Shown here one piece after another: positions 1 to 7,701 of a DNA stretch of 64,000 nt. Each line of letters opens with the position of its first letter. Position 1 is the first letter of the stretch. The notes beneath the pieces are model-generated. The model saw only the letters and a program-made list of their open reading frames with translations. It was not told where the DNA came from and made no database searches. The stretch spans positions 309,715 to 373,714 of the forward strand of contig NZ_JACSQP010000004.1 of NCBI RefSeq assembly GCF_014836535.1, given 5' to 3'. This DNA is from Microbacterium pullorum. GTDB taxonomy: Bacteria > Actinomycetota > Actinomycetes > Actinomycetales > Microbacteriaceae. The translations under genes and the position numbers were made by a program.

Positions 1-635
1 CCGAACGACCCGGTCTTGTGCAGGCCCTCGTGCGCGCCGCCTTCGAGCATGTGCGCGATGGGCTGGTCGACCTGCGTGAGCGGCACCGTGATGCCGGCCG
101 CGCGGGTGAGGCGGATCAGCTCGGCGAGGTAGGCCTTGTCGGAGCCGTACGCGCCGTACTCGTTCTCGATCTGCACCAGGATGACGCTGCCGCCCTGGTC
201 GATCTGACGCGGCGCGACGATCGCGTTGATGCGGTCGAGGAAGCTCGTCACGGCCGCGAGGTAGCGCGGGTCGGAGCTGCGCAACGTCATCTCGGTGTCG
301 GCGGTGAGCCAGGTGGGCAGCCCGCCGTTGTGCCACTCGGCGCAGATGTAGGGCCCCGGGCGCACGATGGCGTGCAGGCCCTCTTCGGCGACCAGATCGA
401 GGAAGCGGCCGAGGTCGAGCCCGCCGGAGGCATCCCATTGCCCCGGCACCGGCTCGTGCGCGTTCCAGGCGACGTAGGTCTCGATGGCGTTCAGCCCCAT
501 GAGCTTCGCCTTGCGCAGGCGGTCGCGCCAGAGGTCCGGGTGCACCCGGAAGTAGTGCATCGCGCCCGAGATGATGCGGTGGGGTTCGCCGTCGAGGAGG
601 AAGTCGGTCTCGCCGATCCGGAAGCGGGAGGTCAT
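1..635 (-). CDS. Beta-galactosidase, glycoside hydrolase family 35 (3' end outside window)
   Basis: The visible 211 N-terminal residues are the start of a GH35 TIM barrel. GH35 enzymes remove terminal beta-galactose from galactan or arabinogalactan oligosaccharides. Seen: an ISGAMHYFRV segment near residue 23, ETYVAWNAHEP near 52, RPGPYICAEW near 92, and IENEYG at 156-161, whose second Glu (E159) is the usual acid/base. The nucleophile region lies beyond the window edge. There is no signal peptide, so the enzyme should be cytoplasmic. The ATG at 633-635 is favoured because a TAGGCT -10 box lies 6 nt upstream, which implies a leaderless transcript. The gene follows the aldehyde dehydrogenase gene on the same strand, but its own promoter and operator suggest an independent unit. 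Confidence 0.9.
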   Translation of the reverse strand, partial: MTSRFRIGETDFLLDGEPHRIISGAMHYFRVHPDLWRDRLRKAKLMGLNAIETYVAWNAHEPVPGQWDASGGLDLGRFLDLVAEEGLHAIVRPGPYICAEWHNGGLPTWLTADTEMTLRSSDPRYLAAVTSFLDRINAIVAPRQIDQGGSVILVQIENEYGAYGSDKAYLAELIRLTRAAGITVPLTQVDQPIAHMLEGGAHEGLHKTGSF

Positions 636-641
636 CGCCCC

Positions 642-664
642 AGCCTAGCCAGCAAACGCTTTCC
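642..664 (-). promoter_or_regulatory. Promoter -10 box and LacI-type operator for the GH35 gene
   Basis: Read on the minus strand, a palindrome-like GGAAAGCGTTTGCT (651-664) is followed by TAGGCT (642-647), 6 nt before the ATG of the GH35 gene. The palindrome matches the GGAAANCGCTTTCC sites found elsewhere in the window. Its place between the expected -35 and the -10 fits repression. Function is inferred from pattern and position. Confidence 0.7.
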
Positions 665-693
665 CTCCCGACGGCGGCCGGGTGCCGCCCCGG

Positions 694-2142
694 CTACCGC
701 GAGGGCACCGTCAGCACGCCGTTGCGGCGGTGCGGCACGCCCGCCAGCGCCTCATCGCGCAGCGCCGGGGGGAGCAGCGGCGTCGGGGCGTCCTGGAAGG
801 CGATCGGCCGCAGGAACCGGCGGATCGAGGTCGCTCCCACCGACGTGTGCAGCGACGTCGTGGCCGGCCACGGGCCGCCGTGGTGCTGCGACCAGGTGAC
901 GGCGACACCGGTGGGCCAGCCCGCGAACAGCACCCGACCGGCGCGCTCCTGCAGCAGGGCGAGGGTCCGGGCGACGTCGTCGCCCGGCTCGGCGTGCAGC
1001 GTCGCGGTGAGCGCTCCCGGCACGGCGCGCAGCGCGCGGTGCAGATCGTCGGCGCCGTCGTAGCGCACCAGCAGCGTCACCGGTCCGAAGCACTCCTCCA
1101 GCAGCGTCTCGGGGCGCGCGGCGACGGCGTCGGCGTCGGTCGCCAGCACGATCGGCCGCGCCCCGTCGGGCGTCTCGGCGCCGGTCGCGACGACCTCGAC
1201 GGCGGGGTCGGCGGTGAGCGCCTCGACCCCGGACGGGAAGGCCTCGGTGATGCGGTCGGTCAGCAGCGGCCCGCCGGCGATGCCGGTGACGGCGGCTGCG
1301 GTGGCCGCTTCGAACCCGGCCCCGCGCGGCACGAACACCACGCCCGGTTTGGTGCAGAACTGGCCGACCCCCAGCGTGAACGAGCCGGCGAGGCCCGTGG
1401 CGAGCTGCTCCCCGCGTGCCGCAGCCGCGGCGGGCGTGATCACGACGGGGTTGGTGCTGCCGAGCTCACCGTAGAAGGGAATCGGGTCGGGCCGTGAGAC
1501 GGCGAGGTCGAACAGCGCCCGGCCGCCCGAGAGCGATCCGGTGAAGCCTGCGGCCTGCACGAGCGGATGCCGCACCAGCGCGTTGCCGGCCTCGCGACCC
1601 TCGACCAGTGCGAGCGAGCCGGCCGGTGCGCCGGCGGCCTCGAGGGCGGCGACCGCGATCTCGGCGGTGCGCCGGGACAGCTCGGGGTGACCGGAGTGGG
1701 CCTTCACGATCACCGGGTTGCCGGCGGCGAGAGCCGAGGCGGTGTCGCCGCCGCACACCGAGAACGCGAACGGGAAGTTCGAGGCCGCGAAGACCGCCAC
1801 CGGCCCGACGCCGGTGAGCATGCGGCGCAGCTCGGGGCGCGGCGGGGTGGCCGTGGCATCCGCGTCGTCGACGATCAGCTCCTGGTAGGACCCCTCTTCG
1901 ACCACGGCCGCGAACAGCCGCAGCTGGCCGGTGGTGCGGCCGACCTCGCCGGCGAGGCGCGTGGTGCCCAGGCGCGTCTCGCGGTCGGCGATCTCAACGA
2001 GTTCGTCGGATGCCGCATCGAGCGCGTCGGCGAGGGCGCAGAGCCACCCCGCACGCTCGGCGGCGGACGACGCACGCCACACCGGGGCGGCCGCGGCCGC
2101 GGCCGAGACGAGGGAGTCGAGCTGATCGGACGTGGTGGTCAT
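694..2142 (-). CDS. 2,5-dioxovalerate (2-oxoglutarate semialdehyde) dehydrogenase, NADP-type ALDH family
   Basis: This 482-residue aldehyde dehydrogenase should oxidise 2-oxoglutarate semialdehyde to 2-oxoglutarate, the last step of oxidative hexuronate/aldarate breakdown. Seen: the cofactor-region segment FAASNFPFAFS near residue 118, catalytic Glu in YGELGSTNP (E226) and catalytic Cys in GQFCTKPG (C263), a pattern typical of the KGSA dehydrogenase branch. The ATG at 2140-2142 has an AAAGG ribosome site and starts 46 nt after the enolase-type dehydratase gene. KdgD, whose product is this enzyme's substrate, is two genes upstream on the same strand. A related semialdehyde substrate cannot be excluded from sequence, but the context supports the assignment. 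Confidence 0.88.
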   Translation of the reverse strand: MTTTSDQLDSLVSAAAAAAPVWRASSAAERAGWLCALADALDAASDELVEIADRETRLGTTRLAGEVGRTTGQLRLFAAVVEEGSYQELIVDDADATATPPRPELRRMLTGVGPVAVFAASNFPFAFSVCGGDTASALAAGNPVIVKAHSGHPELSRRTAEIAVAALEAAGAPAGSLALVEGREAGNALVRHPLVQAAGFTGSLSGGRALFDLAVSRPDPIPFYGELGSTNPVVITPAAAAARGEQLATGLAGSFTLGVGQFCTKPGVVFVPRGAGFEAATAAAVTGIAGGPLLTDRITEAFPSGVEALTADPAVEVVATGAETPDGARPIVLATDADAVAARPETLLEECFGPVTLLVRYDGADDLHRALRAVPGALTATLHAEPGDDVARTLALLQERAGRVLFAGWPTGVAVTWSQHHGGPWPATTSLHTSVGATSIRRFLRPIAFQDAPTPLLPPALRDEALAGVPHRRNGVLTVPSR

Positions 2143-2188
2143 GGTGTGGCCTTTCGTCGGCGGGGACGGCGGATCGGGCGGGGTGCGT

Positions 2189-3277
2189 CTAGCGCAACCG
2201 CATCCCGAGTCCGGCGTGCGGGGTCTCGGTGAGGCGCCCGTCGGCGATGGCGACGGGGGAGGGATCGGACAGCGCGCCGAGGAAGCCGAACCCGGCATCC
2301 TCGACGTCTTCGACCAGCGGCGCGGGCACCCCGGGGGTCGCGGGAAGGCACAGCGCCAGCTGGCCCGAGAGCTCGGGGAGCAGGTGCGGATGCAGCGCCG
2401 CGCCGTGGTCGGCGGCACGCTCGGCGATGCGCAGGAAGGGGGTGATGCCTCCCACGCGCACGATGTTCGGCTGCACGATCTGGGCGGCATCGGCCCGCAG
2501 GAAGTCCGCGAACCGGTGCACCGTGTGCAGGTTCTCGCCCAGCGCGATGGGGATGGCGGACGAGGCGCGCAACCGGCGGGCGAGCTCGGTGTGCCCGGCG
2601 AGGTCGTCGGCGCGCAGCGGCTCCTCGATCCAGGCCGGGGAGACCTCGGCCAGCACCTCGAGGTGGCGCGTCGCGCGGTCGAGGTCCCACCGCTGGTTGG
2701 CGTCGATCATGAGCGCGCGGTCCGCTCCGATGACCTCGCGTACGGCGCGGAGGCGCTCGAGGTCTTCGGTGACGTCGGGCTTGCCGACCTTGACCTTGAC
2801 GGCGTCGAAGCCCGCCGCCGCCCAGCGCTCGGCCTGGGCGACGAGCTCGGGGAGCGGGTAGTGCAGGTTCACACCGCTGCCGTAGACCGCCACGCTCTCG
2901 CGGTGCCGCCCGACGAGCTGCGAGACCGAGCCACCGGCGGCGCGCGCCGCGGCATCCCACACCGCCAGATCGAGCCCGGCCAGGGCGATCGTGGTGATGC
3001 CGCCGCCCCCGGCCTCGTGCAGGTGCTCCCAGAGCCCCTGCCACGCCTCACCGGGGGCGGCCGAGCGCCCCACCGCGGCGGGGGCGAGGTCGTGCTGCAG
3101 CAGCGCCCGCACCGCTTCGGCGCCGATCTGAGGGGTCCACGAGAACCCCCAGCCCTCGGCGCCGTCGTCACGCACCAGGTGGGTCGCGATCACGCCCACG
3201 CTCGTCACATCGGCGCCCCACGGGCGCGTCAGCGGCACGCGCACCAGGCGCGCGTCGAGCGAGGCGATGGTGGTCAC
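2189..3277 (-). CDS. Enolase-superfamily sugar-acid dehydratase/cycloisomerase (mandelate racemase/muconate lactonizing family)
   Basis: A 362-residue enolase-superfamily protein. Visible active-site pattern: KVK (K161/K163), metal ligands D192 in MIDANQRWD, E218/E219 in WIEEPL and E248 in LGENLHT, and a His pair in HPHLLPE near 296-298. The family abstracts the proton alpha to a carboxylate. Beside KdgD and a semialdehyde dehydrogenase, the likely job is dehydration of an aldarate (galactarate/glucarate) or ring opening of galactarolactone to the keto-deoxy acid used by KdgD. Which of these it does cannot be read from sequence. The GTG start overlaps the kdgD stop in a GTGA, indicating translational coupling. 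Confidence 0.82.
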   Translation of the reverse strand: MTTIASLDARLVRVPLTRPWGADVTSVGVIATHLVRDDGAEGWGFSWTPQIGAEAVRALLQHDLAPAAVGRSAAPGEAWQGLWEHLHEAGGGGITTIALAGLDLAVWDAAARAAGGSVSQLVGRHRESVAVYGSGVNLHYPLPELVAQAERWAAAGFDAVKVKVGKPDVTEDLERLRAVREVIGADRALMIDANQRWDLDRATRHLEVLAEVSPAWIEEPLRADDLAGHTELARRLRASSAIPIALGENLHTVHRFADFLRADAAQIVQPNIVRVGGITPFLRIAERAADHGAALHPHLLPELSGQLALCLPATPGVPAPLVEDVEDAGFGFLGALSDPSPVAIADGRLTETPHAGLGMRLR

Positions 3278-4173
3278 AGCAGCGCCCGCCCGGCGTCGAG
3301 GATCGCGGCCAGGCGTGCCTCCTGCTCGGGCGTCGGGTCGACCAGCGGCGCACGGACGCTGCCGACCGGGAGCCCGCTGAGGCGGAGCCCGGCCTTGACG
3401 AGCGAGACGCCGAAGCCGGGGGTCTCGTCGCGCAGGGCCACGAGCGGTGCGTAGAACCCGTCGAGCAGGGCCAGGCGACGGGCTTCGTCGCCGTCGACGT
3501 AGGCGCGGTAGTGGGCGCCTGCCACCTCGGGGATCATCGCGAACGCCGCCGACGAGTACAGCGGCATGCCGATGCCGCGGTAGGCGGCCTGCGTGAGCTC
3601 GGCGGTGAGCAGCCCGTTGAACAGGGCGAAGTCGTCGCGGCCGGATTCGGCCACGGCGCGCACGATCAGCTGGGCGGTGCCGATGTCGCCCACGCCGTCC
3701 TTGAAGCCGACGACCTTGGGGTTCTCCAGCAGACGGCGCACCGAATCGGGCGTGAACTGCGCGTTCGCACGGTGGTAGACGATGACCGGCAGATCGGATG
3801 CCGCGGCCACCGCTTCGACGTACGCGACGAGCCCGGCCTGCGGCGCCCCCACGAGGTAGGGCGGCAGCACCAGCAGTGCGTCGGCGCCGGCATCGGCCGC
3901 GCCCCGCGCCACCTCGAGCGCGTGACCGAGGGGTCCGCCGGCGCCGGCGACGACCGGCACGGCGCCGGCCACCGCGGCGACGGCGGTGCGCACGACCGCG
4001 GTCGCCTCGGCCGACGTGAGCGCGTGGTACTCGCCCGTGCCGCAGGCGGGGAAGACGCCGCCGGCGCCGGCGGCGATGCCGGTGGCGACGTGCTCGGCGA
4101 GGAGGGTGTGTTCGATCGCGCCGGCGCGGTCGAACGGCGTGACGGGGAAGAAGAGGATGCCGTCGAATCTCAT
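3274..4173 (-). CDS. kdgD: 5-dehydro-4-deoxyglucarate dehydratase (KdgD-type, DHDPS superfamily)
   Basis: A 299-residue class I aldolase-fold enzyme. KdgD removes water and CO2 from 5-dehydro-4-deoxy-D-glucarate to give 2-oxoglutarate semialdehyde. The diagnostic GVFPACGTGEYHALT lies at residues 39-53, the family Tyr is in VIVYHR (Y133), and the Schiff-base Lys is in VVGFKDGVGD (K158). Length equals that of known KdgD proteins. The ATG overlaps the end of the SDR gene (ATGA), and the stop overlaps the next gene (GTGA). With the dehydratase and the ALDH it makes a complete aldarate-to-2-oxoglutarate route. Confidence 0.92.
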   Translation of the reverse strand: MRFDGILFFPVTPFDRAGAIEHTLLAEHVATGIAAGAGGVFPACGTGEYHALTSAEATAVVRTAVAAVAGAVPVVAGAGGPLGHALEVARGAADAGADALLVLPPYLVGAPQAGLVAYVEAVAAASDLPVIVYHRANAQFTPDSVRRLLENPKVVGFKDGVGDIGTAQLIVRAVAESGRDDFALFNGLLTAELTQAAYRGIGMPLYSSAAFAMIPEVAGAHYRAYVDGDEARRLALLDGFYAPLVALRDETPGFGVSLVKAGLRLSGLPVGSVRAPLVDPTPEQEARLAAILDAGRALL

Positions 4174-5150
4174 ACGGGCGCGTCCTTTCGGGCGGGGGTG
4201 GGAGGGAGGGTGGCGGTGGCGTGTGTCGGGACGTCTGCGTCGGTGGTCGCGCCGACATCGGCGAGTTCGGTGCGCCAGCTGTGGCGCGGCGCCCAGCCGA
4301 GCAGGCGGCGGGCTTTGGCGTTGGAGAAGGCGGGCAGGGTGCCGGTGAGGCCGGCAGCCAGCTCTGCTGAGCCCGGCACGAACAGGGGCAGCAGTTCGGC
4401 GAGCGGGCGGCGGGCGAGGGCATCGTCGGCGCCGACGAAGAACGTCTCGCCGTTCGGGATGTCGGGGAGGGCGGCCAGCAGGGTGTCGGTGAAGCGGGCG
4501 ACATCGCGCGCGTCGACGTAGTTGAACAGGGCCGGGGCCGCCAGTGCGGGGTCGTCGAGGCGTTCGCGCACGGTGTGGCCCTGCTGAGTGGGCTCGCCTG
4601 CCCATTCTTCGGGGGTCAGCACGTAACAGGGACGGAACGACGCGAACCGCACGGCGTCGCCCACCTGGCGGCGCAGCATGTCGACCGTCTGCTCGATCAC
4701 GAGCTTCGACAGGGCATAGGCGTTCCACGGACGCGGCGGGGTGCGCTCGTCGAGCGGGAAGCGCTCGGGAAGCCACCCGGCGGGGGCGTGGTACCCCAGC
4801 ACGGTGGGGCTGGATGCCGCGACCACCCGGGTGACGCCCGCGGCCACCGCGCCGCCGAGCACCGACATCGCCAGTGCGGCGTTCGTGCGCAGGATGACGT
4901 CTTCGGGGGCGCTGAAGGGCACCGCGATCGCGGCGAGGTGCACGACCGCCTCGGGGTGGGCGGCCTCGAGCGCGGCGCGGGTGGCCGGCGCGTCGCAGAG
5001 GTCGATCTCGCGCTGCGTGACGCCCGCCGACTCCAGCGCGGGCGAGGTGGCGCGGTCCAGCGACAGCACGTCGTGGCCGGCGGCCGCGAGCCCTGCGGCG
5101 AGGGTGCGCCCCAGCCGCCCGGCGCCTCCGGTGACGACGATGCGGCTCAC
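4170..5150 (-). CDS. NAD(P)-dependent extended SDR (epimerase/dehydratase fold), possible uronate/sugar dehydrogenase
   Basis: A 326-residue Rossmann-fold protein of the extended short-chain dehydrogenase type: TGGAGRLGR nucleotide loop at residues 7-15, HLAAI near 71, Ser pair near 113, and the catalytic Tyr and Lys in NAYALSKLVIEQ (Y145, K149). The operon makes aldarates from something upstream, so a uronate dehydrogenase role (hexuronate to aldarolactone) is attractive. However, the protein is longer than the roughly 265-residue uronate dehydrogenases, so an epimerase or another sugar dehydrogenase is also possible. The GTG start forms a GTGA overlap with the preceding gene. Confidence 0.75.
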   Translation of the reverse strand: MSRIVVTGGAGRLGRTLAAGLAAAGHDVLSLDRATSPALESAGVTQREIDLCDAPATRAALEAAHPEAVVHLAAIAVPFSAPEDVILRTNAALAMSVLGGAVAAGVTRVVAASSPTVLGYHAPAGWLPERFPLDERTPPRPWNAYALSKLVIEQTVDMLRRQVGDAVRFASFRPCYVLTPEEWAGEPTQQGHTVRERLDDPALAAPALFNYVDARDVARFTDTLLAALPDIPNGETFFVGADDALARRPLAELLPLFVPGSAELAAGLTGTLPAFSNAKARRLLGWAPRHSWRTELADVGATTDADVPTHATATLPPTPARKDAPV

Positions 5151-6484
5151 GCGGAGCCTCCCGACAGCAGCGGGATGCCGAGCTCTTCCACTCGCACCGG
5201 CAGGCCCGTCTGCAGCGAACGGTTGCCGGCGATGCCCACGGCGATCGAGCGCACCCCGTCGGTCCAGTCCGCCGGGCGGGACAGGGGATCGTCTCCCGGT
5301 CCGACGAACACGTCCGACAGCAGCAGCGCGTCACCGCCGCCGTGCCCGCCCGCTCCGGCGTGGATCGGCACCTCGACGGCCTCTTCCCAGTGGCGCTGCA
5401 CGAGCAGCCGCTCGCCCCGGGGACGCAGCGAAGCCGCATCGGCGGCGGCCACGGCGCTCGGGTCGAGCACGGGGTGCAGGCCCTCGTCGACGAGCACCGC
5501 GCCGCGCTCGACGACCTCGAGCTCCGCGCGGCCGAGGGTGCCGTTGACGGCCACCCGGTAGCCCTCCCACGGGGCGTGGGCGTTGAGGGAGTACGACAGT
5601 GTGGCGCCGCCGGAGTAGTCGACGACGAGGGCGAGGTTGTCTTCGATCGTGATGCCCGGACCGAACACGTCGCGGTCGCGGATGTACCCGTCGTGCTGTT
5701 CCGCCGCGAGGTAGAGGGCCTCCAGACGAGGGTCGTCGCGCAGGTCGAGCTCGAACGGGTCGTGGTCGCCGTCGTGGGTGCCGCGGGTCGGGCGCTCGCC
5801 CAGGCCGCGCGCGGCGGCGTTGGCGTCACCGTAGAAGCGCAGCCCGCCCGAGGCGTAGACCCGTCGAGGTTCCTGGCGCAGCCACCAGTTGACCAGGTCG
5901 AAGTGGTGGCTGGATTTGTGCACGAGCAGCCCGCCGGAGTGCTGCTTCTCGCGGTGCCAGCGGCGGAAGTAGTCCGCCCCGTGCTTGGTGTCGAGCATCC
6001 AGGAGAAATCGACCGAGGTGACCTCGCCGATGAGGCCGTCCTGGATGACCTGGCGCAGCGCGCTGTTGCGAGGCGAGTAGCGGTAGTTGAACGTCAGCAC
6101 GACGCTGCGCCCCGTGCGCTCGACGGCGCGCTCGATGGCGGCGGCGCTCGCCGCGTCGATCGTGAGGGGCTTTTCGACCACGACGTCTGCGCCCGCGTCG
6201 AGCGAGCGCACGATCAGCTCGGCGTGCAGGTCGTCGCGCGCGCAGACGATGACCCGATCGATGTGCTCGGCCCGGATCATCTCCTCGAGCCGGTCGGGCG
6301 TCCAGACCGTGGGGGCCTCGGCGCCGCGCTCTTGGGAGTAGGCGACGGTGCGGGCGGCACGCACCGGGTTGGGCTCGCAGACGGCCACCAGCGTCGCGCG
6401 GTCGGCGTATTGCTCGGTGAGGGCGTCGACGTACATCTGCGAGCGGTGGCCGGCGCCGAGGAGCGCGTAGCGGGTCTTCGTCAT
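5147..6484 (-). CDS. Gfo/Idh/MocA family oxidoreductase
   Basis: A 445-residue NAD(P)-dependent sugar oxidoreductase and first gene of the oxidative operon. Seen: N-terminal Rossmann loop LLGAGHRSQMY, the EKP signature in VVVEKPLTID, and a C-terminal substrate domain with HKSSHHFDLVNWW, in which the paired His is typical. A Gly/His-rich insert around GAGGHGGGD near the C-terminus is unusual. The substrate is unknown. It may oxidise a galacturonate, rhamnose or related sugar feeding the coupled SDR and KdgD genes. The ATG has an AAGAGAG ribosome site. A promoter with an operator lies about 30-50 nt upstream. Confidence 0.85.
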   Translation of the reverse strand: MTKTRYALLGAGHRSQMYVDALTEQYADRATLVAVCEPNPVRAARTVAYSQERGAEAPTVWTPDRLEEMIRAEHIDRVIVCARDDLHAELIVRSLDAGADVVVEKPLTIDAASAAAIERAVERTGRSVVLTFNYRYSPRNSALRQVIQDGLIGEVTSVDFSWMLDTKHGADYFRRWHREKQHSGGLLVHKSSHHFDLVNWWLRQEPRRVYASGGLRFYGDANAAARGLGERPTRGTHDGDHDPFELDLRDDPRLEALYLAAEQHDGYIRDRDVFGPGITIEDNLALVVDYSGGATLSYSLNAHAPWEGYRVAVNGTLGRAELEVVERGAVLVDEGLHPVLDPSAVAAADAASLRPRGERLLVQRHWEEAVEVPIHAGAGGHGGGDALLLSDVFVGPGDDPLSRPADWTDGVRSIAVGIAGNRSLQTGLPVRVEELGIPLLSGGSA

Positions 6485-6513
6485 GGGTCTCTCTTGTCGG
6501 ACATCATCGGCCA

Positions 6514-6533
6514 GGAAACGTTTTCTCACGATA
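6514..6533 (-). promoter_or_regulatory. -10 box and LacI-type operator of the oxidative uronate operon
   Basis: On the minus strand TATCGT (6528-6533) is followed directly by GAGAAAACGTTTCC (6514-6527), a member of the window's operator family with a CG centre. The operator covers the expected transcription start, a position where a bound repressor would block initiation. Confidence 0.65.
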
Positions 6534-6575
6534 GCACGCCGCAGATGCGGCTCGGCCCCCGCGGCGCGGGAGGCG

Positions 6576-7577
6576 TCAGGCCGGGGCGGGCCCGGTGCTG
6601 CCGCGCACCAGCAGCCGCGGGGTGAGCGCGACGGCGGCATCCGCCTCGCCCCCGGTCAGCTGCGCCTTCATCGCCGCCCACGCGCGTGCGCCGAGGTCGC
6701 CGCCGGGGACGGCGGAGGTCGTCAGCGGCGGTGTGGTGTACTGCGCGAAGGGGATGTCGTCGAAGCCGGCCACTGAGATGTCCTGCGGCACCCGGATGCC
6801 ACGATCGGCGAGTGCGGACAGCAGCCCCATCGCGACGAGGTCGTTGAAGGCGAGCGCTCCCGTCGCGCCGCTGGCGCTCACCGCGTCGGCGGCCCCCGAC
6901 CCGCTGTCGAAGTCCACGCCGCAGGGGATCTCATCGACCACCAGGTCGGCGTGCGCGGCGCGGGCATCGGCGAGCGCCGCCCGACGGGCCGCGTTCGAGG
7001 CACTGCGTTCGAGGCCGGCGAGGTAGATGAGGTGTCGGTGGCCCCGCCCGTACAGGTGGTCCACCACCGTGCGGAACGCCGTGCGGTAGTCGGCGCCGAC
7101 GACCGGTGCGCTCGCCTGCGCCGGGCGGTTGATGACGACGACGGGGGTGAGGGTCGGCAGGAGCGCTGCGAGGTCGTCGTCGGTCATGCGCGGCGCGCAG
7201 AGCACGACGCCGTCGGTGCGTCGGCGGGTCTCGGTCGCGAGCACCGGCTCTTCGGCGACCTGCTCGGCCGAGTCGGCGATGAGCACGTGGTAGCCGTCGG
7301 CGGCGGCGGCGCGGCTGAGTCCTCGCAGGATCTCCTGGAAGGTCGGGTTGGCGAGGTCGGGCACGACGACGGCGATGGTCTGGGTGCGGCCCAACACGAG
7401 GCTGCGCGCGAGCGGGTTGGCGGTGTAGCCGAGCTCGGAAGCGGCGGCGCGCACGCGCTCGGCCATCTCGGCGTCGACCGTGGCGTTGCCGTTCATGACG
7501 CGAGACACCGTCGACAGCGACACCCCGGCGCGGTGCGCGACGTCGGTGATGGTGGGCTTGCCCGGCGTTTTCGCCAT
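6576..7577 (-). CDS. LacI-family transcriptional regulator (A)
   Basis: A 333-residue LacI/GalR regulator. The N-terminal helix-turn-helix is ITDVAHRAGVSLSTVSRVMN (residues about 9-28), followed by a hinge with NPLARSLVLGRTQ and a periplasmic-binding-protein-like effector domain ending in the typical VAGFDDIPFAQYTTPPLTT block. It lies next to the oxidative operon it may control and has an operator-like site in its own promoter region, suggesting autoregulation. It and regulator B (35758) are both candidates for the GGAAANCGCTTTCC sites. The effector is unknown, possibly a uronate or rhamnogalacturonan-derived sugar. Confidence 0.92.
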   Translation of the reverse strand: MAKTPGKPTITDVAHRAGVSLSTVSRVMNGNATVDAEMAERVRAAASELGYTANPLARSLVLGRTQTIAVVVPDLANPTFQEILRGLSRAAAADGYHVLIADSAEQVAEEPVLATETRRRTDGVVLCAPRMTDDDLAALLPTLTPVVVINRPAQASAPVVGADYRTAFRTVVDHLYGRGHRHLIYLAGLERSASNAARRAALADARAAHADLVVDEIPCGVDFDSGSGAADAVSASGATGALAFNDLVAMGLLSALADRGIRVPQDISVAGFDDIPFAQYTTPPLTTSAVPGGDLGARAWAAMKAQLTGGEADAAVALTPRLLVRGSTGPAPA

Positions 7578-7627
7578 GTGCGGTGTTTCCGTCCCCGTTG
7601 CGTCCCAGCGGCCGGCGGCCGGATCCC

Positions 7628-7652
7628 ATAGTATCGCGAGAAATCGCTTTCC
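7628..7652 (-). promoter_or_regulatory. Promoter -10 and operator upstream of LacI regulator A
   Basis: On the minus strand GGAAAGCGATTTCT (7639-7652) precedes TACTAT (7628-7633), a good -10 box, 50 nt before the lacI ATG. The operator fills the -35 to -10 gap. It also lies 50 nt upstream of the divergent M24-fold gene and could serve both. Confidence 0.65.
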
Positions 7653-7701
7653 GCGCGGGTTCGCGCGTCGCTCCCCGCCACCCCTGACCAACGAGGTTCC
7701 C

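Noticed and set aside
18-899. Long plus-strand frame opposite the GH35 and ALDH genes
   Set aside because: It is a shadow frame in high-GC DNA. The minus-strand frames carry clear GH35 and ALDH catalytic motifs.
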